This document shows, piece after piece, positions 1 through 6,562 of a stretch of 6,957 nucleotides of DNA (its first letter is position 1; each line of letters starts with the position of its first letter). Source of the stretch: Nitrosomonadales bacterium (GTDB lineage: Bacteria; Pseudomonadota; Gammaproteobacteria; Burkholderiales; SG8-41); NCBI GenBank assembly GCA_009885185.1, contig VFLF01000373.1:1-6957 (forward strand), in the 5' to 3' direction. Made by a program: the position numbers and the translations under genes. The notes under the pieces are model-generated. The model did no database searches and had not been told where the DNA came from. It worked only from the letters and a program-made list of their open reading frames with translations.

Positions 1-1465
1 ACGTTACGGCGGCACCGGCCTGGGGCTGGCGGTGAGCAAGCAACTCGTCCTGATGATGGGCGGCGAGGTTGGCGCGGAGAGCGAACCCGCGCGTGGCTCC
101 CGGTTCTGGTTCACATTTCGTGCTGAAGTGCTGGACGCCGGCGGGCAGACGGCGTCTCGCGCAGACTGGAACGGGGTTCGGGTACTGGTCGTTGACGACA
201 ATGCAACGAATCGAACAATCCTGCAGCACCAGGTCACGGCGTTGGGCGCAGTGTGCGACTGTGCGCCAGACGGCGTAGCAGGATTGGAGGCTTTGCAAGC
301 GGCGTTGGCGCTGGGCCGTCCGTATTACCTGGCGCTGATCGACATGAAAATGCCGCGCATGAATGGTCTTGAACTGGTGCAGGCGATACGTTCAGATGCT
401 GCTTTGCAGGGCACGCGGATCGCGATCCTGACCTCGATGTCGGCGGCCAGCGAAGCCGCGGCGACGCGTGCTGCGGGCGCCGACTTGTACCTGACAAAAC
501 CGGTGCGGCGCCATGAATTGTCTAATGCCCTGACGCGGCTTACAGATGCCAGTTCGACAGAGACTTCTCCGTCGGCTACGAATGCCGTCGCAATGCCGGA
601 TTTCCAGGGTAAACGTGTATTGCTTGCCGAGGATCACCCGGTGAACCAGGAGCTTGCACGGGCCATGCTGGAAGATGCAGGGTGCCGGGTTACGATCGTG
701 GGCAACGGGCGCATGGCCGTTGAGGAAGTGCGCAGCGAGCCGTTCGATCTGGTTTTGATGGATTGCCAGATGCCCGTGCTCGACGGGTTTGATGCGACTC
801 GCGAGATACGCGCGTACGAGTCTGCCGGAACGCCGCGGACGCCTGTGGTTGCACTGACCGCCAATGCAATGGAAGGAGATCGCGAGCGCTGTCTTGCCGC
901 CGGCATGGACGATTATCTGTCCAAGCCGTTCAAGCGCAGCGAACTGACGGCGATATTGCGGCGCTGGCTCGAGGGCCCTGCGCGTTCGCCAGCCTTCGAG
1001 GCGCCGCCGTTTCAACCAAAAGCGAACGCCCCATTGGTGGAGGAATCTCTGGCGCACGACGCTCTCGACATCGCCGACAGCGCAGAGACAGTCTTCGATT
1101 CAGCAGCATTTCGGTCGGCCCTGCCAGCGGGTATGGGTGTCAATTCCGCATTTGCGCGCAAGGTAATTCGGTTATTTGTCGGTGAATCCAAAAAACAATT
1201 GGAGGTAATCGAGCGTGCCGCAGAGTCTGCCGATTCCCACGGGTGGTTGCTGGCAGCGCACTCGCTGAAATCTTCGAGCGCTTCGGTAGGCGCTCGCGCT
1301 TTTTCGGACATCGCCAGAGAACTGGAAACGCTGACGCGCGCAGGGAAGCTCGCGACGCCTGAAGATTATCCGGCGCGCCTGCGAATGGCGTACCAGCGTT
1401 TCTGCGATACGCCGGAGATACGCGACATGCTGGCGCCCGACGCCATGGAACGAAACGCGGCTTGA
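1..1465 (+). CDS. Hybrid histidine kinase, C-terminal part (HATPase end-REC-REC-HPt), 5' truncated
   Basis: Partial: the reading frame is open from base 2 and the N-terminus lies outside the window. The first codons read YGGTGLGLAVSK, the G2 box closing a HATPase_c ATP-binding domain, so the GTG at 32 is an internal Val and not a start. Counting from base 2, receiver 1 spans about residues 58-180 (acidic pair D65/D66, phospho-acceptor D114 at nt 341-343, T144, K166). Receiver 2 spans about 203-322 (E210/D211, D254 at nt 761-763, T286, K308). After a linker of about 45 residues comes an HPt domain at about 366-450 with the phospho-histidine in AAHSLKSSSASVGA (H420, nt 1259-1261). All phosphotransfer residues are present. 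The order kinase-REC-REC-HPt resembles BarA-like hybrid kinases, which pass phosphate His-Asp-His-Asp to a separate regulator. Its sensor input cannot be seen. The next kinase follows after 36 nt, consistent with an operon. The stop is TGA at 1463-1465. Confidence 0.95.
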   Translation, partial: RYGGTGLGLAVSKQLVLMMGGEVGAESEPARGSRFWFTFRAEVLDAGGQTASRADWNGVRVLVVDDNATNRTILQHQVTALGAVCDCAPDGVAGLEALQAALALGRPYYLALIDMKMPRMNGLELVQAIRSDAALQGTRIAILTSMSAASEAAATRAAGADLYLTKPVRRHELSNALTRLTDASSTETSPSATNAVAMPDFQGKRVLLAEDHPVNQELARAMLEDAGCRVTIVGNGRMAVEEVRSEPFDLVLMDCQMPVLDGFDATREIRAYESAGTPRTPVVALTANAMEGDRERCLAAGMDDYLSKPFKRSELTAILRRWLEGPARSPAFEAPPFQPKANAPLVEESLAHDALDIADSAETVFDSAAFRSALPAGMGVNSAFARKVIRLFVGESKKQLEVIERAAESADSHGWLLAAHSLKSSSASVGARAFSDIARELETLTRAGKLATPEDYPARLRMAYQRFCDTPEIRDMLAPDAMERNAA

Positions 1466-1489
1466 GAATTATTACAATATTTACGCGAT

Positions 1490-1495
1490 AGGAGG
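1490..1495 (+). promoter_or_regulatory. Strong Shine-Dalgarno of the second kinase
   Basis: AGGAGG lies 6 nt before the ATG at 1502 and is a full match to the anti-Shine-Dalgarno sequence. It fixes the start of the second kinase and predicts good translation from a transcript continuing through the first kinase gene. Confidence 0.85.
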
Positions 1496-1501
1496 TTAAC
1501 G

Positions 1502-3544
1502 ATGTTCAAATTACTGCGGTATTTTTGTATCACGAGCCTGCTATCGATTGTGGCGGCAGCGATTGTTTTGGGTGCTTTTTACCGGCACATTGCCGTAGGC
1601 AATCTGTTGCAGATGGGTGAGCGCAATAACCTCGCTCTTACCGGTGCGCTGTCCAATGCGCTGTGGAGTGAATATGCGCTATTGGCGAGCGGTAAATCCG
1701 GCAGTGCCGATATGGAGCAGCGGGGTGAGCATCTGGCGCGCTTGCACCAGGCTGTGTTAGCGCACACGCGGGGATTGTCTGTCATAAAAATAAAGATTTA
1801 TTCAATGAATGGAAACACCGTCTATTCCAGTGATCCGAAGCAGATCGGAGAAAGCAAAAGCACGAACGCGGGCTTTCGCTCCGCGGCTGGAGGCGGGGTG
1901 GCGAGCGAACTCACACACCGGGATACCTTCAGCGCATTTGAACAGACCCTTGAAAACCGCGATGTATTGTCATCCTATATTCCGGTGCGTCGCGGTAATG
2001 GCGGAGAAGTCGCCGCGGTGTTCGAGATATATGACGATGTGACTCCGTTACTCGCACAGGTATCCCGCACGCAGACGCAAATCGTTGCCGGTTTGGGGCT
2101 GGTACTGACCAGCCTGTTCGGGATTCTCTTCCTCATTGTCCGCCATGCGAACAATATTCTGTTTAGACAGCACGCGGAAAGCCAGCGCCACGAGTCGCAA
2201 CTGGAGGCGGCGCGCGATGCGCTCGAACAGCGTGTTCGCGACCGGACAGCGGATCTCGAGAATGCCAATACCGCATTAAACGAAGAGATCCGCGAGCGTA
2301 AGCAGACCGAGCAGCACCTGATCGAGGCGATGCGTATCGCGGACGAGGCGAGCCGAGCCAAGTCTCAATTTCTTGCGAATATGAGTCATGAGGTAAGAAC
2401 ACCCCTGAACGGCGTAGTTGGCATGACGGAACTTCTGCAGATCAGGGGTACCCTTGACAATGATCAGAAGCGATACGTGCAAACCATTCGGGAATCAACC
2501 CATGCGCTGATCCACATAGTCGATGACATACTCGACATCTCGAAGATTGAAGCGGGCAAGCTTGAACTGGACATCGTCGACTACGACCTGCCAGAGCTCA
2601 TTGGCGCAGTTATGGACCTGCACGAGCCGAACGCAAGGGTCAAAGGGTTAACCGTGATCAGACCCGACTGCGCAGATCTTCCGAAGCATGTGCGGGGTGA
2701 TGCGGGACGTTTGCGCCAAGTGTTAAGTCATTTGCTCGGCAACGCGGTTAAGTTCACCGCGGAAGGGCGGATTGCGGTGCGAGTTAATACAGAGCCATGC
2801 GACAACCAAGAGCGTTCCGGTCGGCATCTGCAGGTGCGATTCGAGGTGAGTGATACTGGAATGGGCGTTTCCGAGAGCGTCCAACGACGTCTGTTTCAGC
2901 CGTTTGTTCAGGGCGATGAATCGTATGCGCGACACTACGGCGGCACGGGTTTGGGCCTCGCGATTTCCAAGAAATTGTTGGAGAGGATGGGGGGGGGCAT
3001 AGGCATCGTGAGCCATGGTGGCCATGGAGCGACCTTCTGGTTTACGTTGCGCGTGGAATGGCTAAAGCCGCTTGCGTTGGTCAATCCGGCTGGGCCAAGA
3101 GAAGGGAGAACTGATATTCAGCCGGAATGCGCGCGAGTACTGATTGCCGAGGACGACCTGGTCAATCAATTGGTGGCTGCCGAGATAGTGCGCAGCTACG
3201 GTTACCTGCCGGTAGTCGTGCCCAACGGTACCGCGGTATTGGAAGCGCTCGCGGCGGAGCGCTTCGATGCGATCCTTATGGACTGCCATATGCCCGGTAT
3301 GGACGGCTTCGAGGCCACGGCGGAGATTCGGCGCAGAGAGGCGACGAGGGCGTCGTCGCACGCCGAAACGCCGTCACGCATACCGATTATCGCCTTCACG
3401 GCTAACGCCATGCGTGGCGCCCGCGAGCGCTGCCTGGAAGCAGGAATGGATGACTATATCGCCAAGCCCTTATCCACGGAACGGCTGCGCGACGTGTTGG
3501 CACACTGGACCCGGTCGGCAGTCGTGCCGCGTGCGGCGGCGTAG
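1502..3544 (+). CDS. Membrane hybrid histidine kinase (periplasmic sensor-HisKA-HATPase-REC), no HPt
   Basis: Complete, 680 residues. Transmembrane helix 1 is at about 7-27. A periplasmic region at about 28-192, with KIYSMNGNTVYSSDP and FEIYDDVTPLL, looks like a Cache/PDC-type small-molecule sensor. Transmembrane helix 2 is at about 194-213. A charged coiled-coil signalling helix follows at about 222-285. HisKA carries the autophosphorylated H296 in SHEVRTPLNG. HATPase_c (about 395-517) has an N box VLSHLLGNAVKFT, G1 box DTGMGV (D451), F box RLFQPF and G2 box YGGTGLGLAIS. The single C-terminal receiver (about 545-668) has E550/D551/D552, phospho-acceptor D594 (nt 3281-3283), T633 and K655. 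The first Asn of the usual N box is His410; the second, N414, is kept. There is no HPt, so output probably needs a separate one, perhaps that of the upstream kinase. A nine-G run sits just after the G2 box. The ligand is unknown. The start is set by the Shine-Dalgarno sequence at 1490-1495. Confidence 0.95.
   Translation: MFKLLRYFCITSLLSIVAAAIVLGAFYRHIAVGNLLQMGERNNLALTGALSNALWSEYALLASGKSGSADMEQRGEHLARLHQAVLAHTRGLSVIKIKIYSMNGNTVYSSDPKQIGESKSTNAGFRSAAGGGVASELTHRDTFSAFEQTLENRDVLSSYIPVRRGNGGEVAAVFEIYDDVTPLLAQVSRTQTQIVAGLGLVLTSLFGILFLIVRHANNILFRQHAESQRHESQLEAARDALEQRVRDRTADLENANTALNEEIRERKQTEQHLIEAMRIADEASRAKSQFLANMSHEVRTPLNGVVGMTELLQIRGTLDNDQKRYVQTIRESTHALIHIVDDILDISKIEAGKLELDIVDYDLPELIGAVMDLHEPNARVKGLTVIRPDCADLPKHVRGDAGRLRQVLSHLLGNAVKFTAEGRIAVRVNTEPCDNQERSGRHLQVRFEVSDTGMGVSESVQRRLFQPFVQGDESYARHYGGTGLGLAISKKLLERMGGGIGIVSHGGHGATFWFTLRVEWLKPLALVNPAGPREGRTDIQPECARVLIAEDDLVNQLVAAEIVRSYGYLPVVVPNGTAVLEALAAERFDAILMDCHMPGMDGFEATAEIRRREATRASSHAETPSRIPIIAFTANAMRGARERCLEAGMDDYIAKPLSTERLRDVLAHWTRSAVVPRAAA
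2989..2997 (+). repeat. Nine-G homopolymer tract inside the second kinase
   Basis: Nine consecutive G encode part of a Met-Gly-Gly-Gly stretch at the end of the HATPase domain. Loss of one G puts TAG in frame almost immediately (GGG GGG GCA TAG). Gain of one G reaches a TGA at 3112-3114. Either slip keeps the kinase core and removes the receiver. In the given sequence the frame is intact. Confidence 0.9.
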
Positions 3545-3822
3545 CTAACGAGCGCACTAAAGGATTTTGCGCGGAATGCCGTTATTGAGTGAGGAGATTG
3601 CTTCCGACGTTGGCGTCGAATGTGCGTATCAAGGGAGTCGCGATGCGAATTTCGCAGCACCAGACAATGGCATGCGGTAATAATGAGATTCGGGAGTAGT
3701 TGTGACCATGCACTTACGTCGCAGCAAGAGAAAACGTCTGACACACAATTTCCAAGCCCCTTCGCGTAGCCCAATGCTAACCATCAAGACGATGGATCTG
3801 CGCGTCGACTGAATATCACGCC
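3545..3822 (+). other. Intergenic region between kinase and c-di-GMP regulator
   Basis: This 278-nt stretch has no gene I can support. It holds a 5-bp hairpin at 3605-3618 (CGACG-TTGG-CGTCG) without a T-run, so it is not a convincing intrinsic terminator. A 13-bp dyad lies at 3644-3656, and a TAATAAT stretch at 3678-3684 has no matching -35 box. Very short + strand ORFs occur. One at 3576-3680 has 34 codons and is acidic. One at 3643-3699 has 18 codons, with AAGGGAG 5 nt before its ATG. One at 3708-3812 has 34 codons, starts MHLRRSKRKR and ends 10 nt before the next gene. None resembles a known family to me. The spacing suggests that the regulator may have its own promoter or leader. Confidence 0.5.
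3644..3656. repeat. 13-bp inverted repeat, possible operator
   Basis: TGCGAA-T-TTCGCA is a perfect dyad with a one-base centre, lying 166 nt before the start of the REC-PAS-GGDEF-EAL gene and just upstream of an AT-rich TAATAAT. The short centre makes it a better candidate for a dimeric protein site than for a long RNA hairpin. A single copy is weak evidence. Confidence 0.25.
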
Positions 3823-6117
3823 ATGACCCAGAGACAACAGACCGGATACGTGTTGATCGTCGATGACGATGTGATGATACGCATGCTCGCGGCCGAGTCG
3901 CTCCGAGCCTCGGGATTCGAAGTGGATGAAGCCGCCGATGGGTGGAGCGGGCTCGAGCATATCGCGAGTCGTCGCCCTGATCTGGTGTTGCTTGATGTGA
4001 TGATGCCCGGCATCACCGGCTACGATGTCTGCCACGCGTTGCGCCAGCAACCTGAAGGCGCTGGCATACCCGTCATCATGCTCACCGGACTGGACGACAC
4101 GGCGTCGATAGAAACCGCCTATGAATCCGGAGCGACGGATTTCATCACCAAACCGATCAATTCGGCATTGCTCACCTATCGTGTCCGCTACGCGCTGCGC
4201 GCAAGCCGGATGGTCGGTGAGGTCGAGCGGCACCGACTCAGCCTTGCCAATGCACAGCGCATCGCACGCCTGGGAAGCTGGACATGGCATCCCGCCAGCG
4301 CGCTGTTTGAAAGCTCAACGGAGTATCGACGGGTCGTCGGCGAACACCGGCTGGGGCCGGATTACCAGTGGCGAGATATCTTGAGGCATGTACACCCCGA
4401 TGATGCCGAGCATGTCACACAGGCCATCGATGCGGCCGTCGAAACGGGCAAAGCGCATCCCGTGGCGTACCGCATTCTGTGTCGTGACGGCAGTCAGCGC
4501 ACGGTCTACGAACAAATGGAAGTCTTTCGTGACGGTAGTGGCGCTATCAGCCGCATCGAGGGCACGACACAGGATATCACCGAGCGCGTCGCGGCCGAGG
4601 AGCGAATCCAGCAACTGGCCGACTACGACGAACTGACGGGATTGGCGAACCGCAGATTGTTCAGCGACGTCATGCAGCACTGTCTGAATCAGTGCGCACG
4701 CAAGCAGGTGAGGGCCGCAGTGCTTGACATCAATATCGACAGATTCAAGCGTATCAACGAAACATTGGGGCATGGGGTGGGGGATCAGGTACTGAAGGAG
4801 GTTGCACGCCGGATCGTGGCGAGCTTGCGCGCAGGTGATCTTGCCGGCACTAATGAAGTCACGGCACCGCGCGGCTCGCCGGCGCGTATGGCTGGCGATG
4901 GCTTTGCGGTATTTCTGACAGAATTAAAGCGTGCCGAGGATGCGGCCGTGGTTGCCAGGCGATTGATCGAAGCCATTGCACTGCCCATGCAGTGCGGCGA
5001 TCATGAATTGACGCTAACTGCCCGCGTTGGTATGGCCGTATATCCGGACAACGGAGATGATGGCGATGTACTGCTAAGGAATGCGGAGTCCGCCATGCGA
5101 GGCGCGAAAGAACTGGGGGCTGGCACTTGTTCTTTTTTCACTCCCGCGATGAACGCCGAGTCAGTGGTGAAACTGGAAATCGAAAACGAATTGCGTGGCG
5201 CTATTGAGCGTGACGAGTTGGCGTTGTACTACCAGGCTCGAGTCGATGCGATGACTGGGCGTCTGATCGGGGCTGAAGCGCTGGTGCGATGGCAACACCC
5301 GCGGCGTGGCCTCGTTCCGCCCAACGAATTTATCCCGGTGGCGGAAGAAAGCGGGCTGATCGTGCCCCTTACGGCATGGGTGGTGCGCGCAGCCTGCCGT
5401 CAGTTGCAGCAATGGCAGCGCGCAGAGCTGGCGGTGGTGCCGCTGTCGATTAACCTGTCGGCGCACAGCTTTCGGGAAGACGGGCTGAGCGACTTCATCG
5501 CGGCGTCGCTGCGCGAATTCGACGTCGCGCCATCCCTGCTCGAGGCCGAGATTACCGAGAGCATGTTAATGCAGGACGTCGAACGGGCCGTGACCCGGTT
5601 AAATCAATTACGCGGTATCGGGATTGAACTAGCCATGGATGATTTTGGGACCGGGTATTCCTCGCTTGCGTACCTCAAACGATTCCCGCTCAATGTGCTC
5701 AAGATCGATCGTGCGTTCGTCAAGGACGTGCTCACCGACACCAGCGATGCGGCGATTGCGTCGGCCATCGTCACGTTGGGTAACACGATGAAGCTGGACG
5801 TGGTGGCGGAAGGCATGGAGCGGGTGGAGCAAGCAAACTACCTGTTGTCGCTGGGCTGTCGATACATGCAAGGGTTTTTGTTTGCGAAACCGCTGCCGGC
5901 GAATGTGTTCGTTGAGTTTCTCCGCGACGGTCTTGCAATGCCGAAAGGCTTGCAGGTATGCGGTGTTGATACGGAAATGGCGATGCTGTCATCCGAAGAT
6001 GCGCTCAGGGTTTCGGTTTTCAACCTTGCGCAACCGGCGCTGTCTATCCCACCGTCCGCCTGCATACCTGCTGGCGCGACAATTTCCCCGTCCACACCGG
6101 CTTGCGTTTCTCCATGA
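3823..6117 (+). CDS. Response regulator REC-PAS-GGDEF(degenerate)-EAL, predicted c-di-GMP phosphodiesterase
   Basis: Complete, 764 residues, no membrane segment, so probably cytoplasmic. The receiver (about 8-125) has D14/D15, phospho-acceptor D58 (nt 3994-3996), T88 and K110. PAS (about 140-257) ends in GTTQDITERV. GGDEF (about 265-442) keeps YDELTGLANR and the guanine-binding N312 and D321. It is changed at the active site: AGDGF replaces GG(D/E)EF (357-361), N304 replaces the metal Asp, A433 replaces a phosphate-binding Arg, and about 12 extra residues lie between RAGD (336-339) and AGDGF. Cyclase activity is therefore unlikely. EAL (about 452-700) keeps E485 of EAL, N544, E576, E579, D606/D607 in DDFGTGYSS, K627, E663 and Q683, so hydrolysis of c-di-GMP to pGpG is predicted. 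ATG 3823 is the first possible start after an in-frame TAA at 3778, yet has no clear Shine-Dalgarno sequence. The last ~25 residues are antisense to a hydratase remnant and look acquired. It is the likely output of the kinases upstream. Confidence 0.95.
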   Translation: MTQRQQTGYVLIVDDDVMIRMLAAESLRASGFEVDEAADGWSGLEHIASRRPDLVLLDVMMPGITGYDVCHALRQQPEGAGIPVIMLTGLDDTASIETAYESGATDFITKPINSALLTYRVRYALRASRMVGEVERHRLSLANAQRIARLGSWTWHPASALFESSTEYRRVVGEHRLGPDYQWRDILRHVHPDDAEHVTQAIDAAVETGKAHPVAYRILCRDGSQRTVYEQMEVFRDGSGAISRIEGTTQDITERVAAEERIQQLADYDELTGLANRRLFSDVMQHCLNQCARKQVRAAVLDINIDRFKRINETLGHGVGDQVLKEVARRIVASLRAGDLAGTNEVTAPRGSPARMAGDGFAVFLTELKRAEDAAVVARRLIEAIALPMQCGDHELTLTARVGMAVYPDNGDDGDVLLRNAESAMRGAKELGAGTCSFFTPAMNAESVVKLEIENELRGAIERDELALYYQARVDAMTGRLIGAEALVRWQHPRRGLVPPNEFIPVAEESGLIVPLTAWVVRAACRQLQQWQRAELAVVPLSINLSAHSFREDGLSDFIAASLREFDVAPSLLEAEITESMLMQDVERAVTRLNQLRGIGIELAMDDFGTGYSSLAYLKRFPLNVLKIDRAFVKDVLTDTSDAAIASAIVTLGNTMKLDVVAEGMERVEQANYLLSLGCRYMQGFLFAKPLPANVFVEFLRDGLAMPKGLQVCGVDTEMAMLSSEDALRVSVFNLAQPALSIPPSACIPAGATISPSTPACVSP

Positions 6118-6178
6118 ACGCGCGCCAGCCCTCGACATAATCCTGAATGGTGACGCAGTCGGCGGCGGCCTTGTTGGC
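6044..6178 (-). pseudogene. Enoyl-CoA hydratase/isomerase C-terminal remnant
   Basis: On the - strand, codons from 6178 read ADCVTIQDYVEGWRAFMEKR followed by KPVWTGK. This is the typical C-terminal end of crotonase-family enoyl-CoA hydratases, where an EGxxAFxEKRxPxxxG motif closes the protein. About 31 recognisable residues remain of a family usually near 260, followed by about 12 unrelated residues and TAG at 6044-6046. There is no start or catalytic core. It overlaps the 3' end of the EAL gene on the opposite strand and abuts a CoA-transferase piece in another frame. The family call rests on motif recognition only. Confidence 0.7.
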
Positions 6179-6180
6179 CG
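6166..6180. repeat. GC-rich inverted repeat at the remnant junction
   Basis: CGGCC-TTGTT-GGCCG is a perfect 5-bp stem with a 5-nt loop, set in a wider GC-rich block (about 6161-6187). No T-run follows, so I do not call a terminator. It coincides with the point where CoA-transferase homology changes to hydratase homology. Confidence 0.4.
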
Positions 6181-6314
6181 GCGCCGCTGATGCTGCCGTA
6201 CACAATGCGTGGATTCACTTTTTTCACGTCGTCGTACGACACTTTCAGGCGGTGATTTACTCCGGCGCGCGTATTTTCGATGACGACGTCGGCTTTTTCT
6301 GCGGGTTTCATGAA
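6168..6314 (-). pseudogene. CoA-transferase family III (CaiB/BaiF-like) internal remnant
   Basis: On the - strand, from 6314, the frame contains EKADVVIENTRAG, then YDDVKKVNPRIVYGSISG and GAGQQG. This matches the conserved internal block ADVVxENxRPGV...NPRLVYxSISGxGQxGP of CaiB/BaiF (formyl-CoA-transferase-like) enzymes, which move CoA between carboxylic acids. Only about 49 residues of a family usually near 400 are present. Homology stops exactly where the next conserved Pro is expected, and the adjoining sequence becomes an enoyl-CoA hydratase end in another frame. A long open frame on this strand (about 5838-6425) passes through it, but its other parts look like non-coding or antisense sequence. 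Confidence 0.75.
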
Positions 6315-6430
6315 CGCAGCGTGTCGATGAGGTGCGCGTGGGCATGCCAGGCATACGAATGGATAGGATTCCGCACATAGGGCACTGGGTGCTGTACGAA
6401 GCGGCGGATGAAAGGAATCGTGCACTACTG

Positions 6431-6562
6431 GAGTTTATTAAATAGTAAATAAAAACAATTACTTACGTTATATCACTTCGGAGTTCACGACTCGAACTGT
6501 CCGTGACAACAGCGATTGAATCCGACACAATCCATGGCTGAATTAACCATCGGGAAATCAAA
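6431..6562 (+). promoter_or_regulatory. AT-rich leader upstream of the FAD-subunit gene, probable promoter region
   Basis: Bases 6434-6476 are strongly AT-rich compared with the flanks, with runs of A and several TATA-like stretches such as TATATC at 6469-6474. This is where a promoter for the downstream gene is expected. I cannot find a -35 box at proper spacing, so no exact promoter is called. A modest GGGA at 6552-6555, 7 nt before the ATG at 6563, is the likely ribosome-binding site. Confidence 0.35.

Noticed and set aside
32..34. GTG as the start of the first gene
   Set aside because: The codons before it already encode the HATPase G2 box in the same frame, so it is an internal Val of a truncated gene.
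1466..1500. TACAAT (1473-1478) as the -10 box of a separate promoter for the second kinase
   Set aside because: No acceptable -35 sequence lies 16-18 nt upstream, and the 36-nt gap fits an operon better.
3605..3618. Terminator after the second kinase
   Set aside because: The stem is only 5 bp and no T-run follows.
3454..3774. - strand open frame of about 106 codons covering most of the intergenic region
   Set aside because: It overlaps the conserved receiver end of the second kinase, has no recognisable domain and no good start context; probably chance.
4843..4905. Frameshift or sequencing error as the cause of the odd GGDEF motif
   Set aside because: The frame is continuous with conserved GGDEF residues on both sides, and the changes are substitutions plus an in-frame insertion.
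6231..6240. GTCGTACGAC perfect palindrome as a binding site
   Set aside because: It lies within conserved coding sequence of the CoA-transferase remnant (Ser-Tyr-Asp-Asp region) and is a single copy; likely coincidental.
5838..6425. Long - strand open frame of about 195 codons
   Set aside because: Only a short internal part matches a CoA-transferase. The rest is antisense to the conserved EAL domain or lacks family resemblance, so it is not an intact gene.
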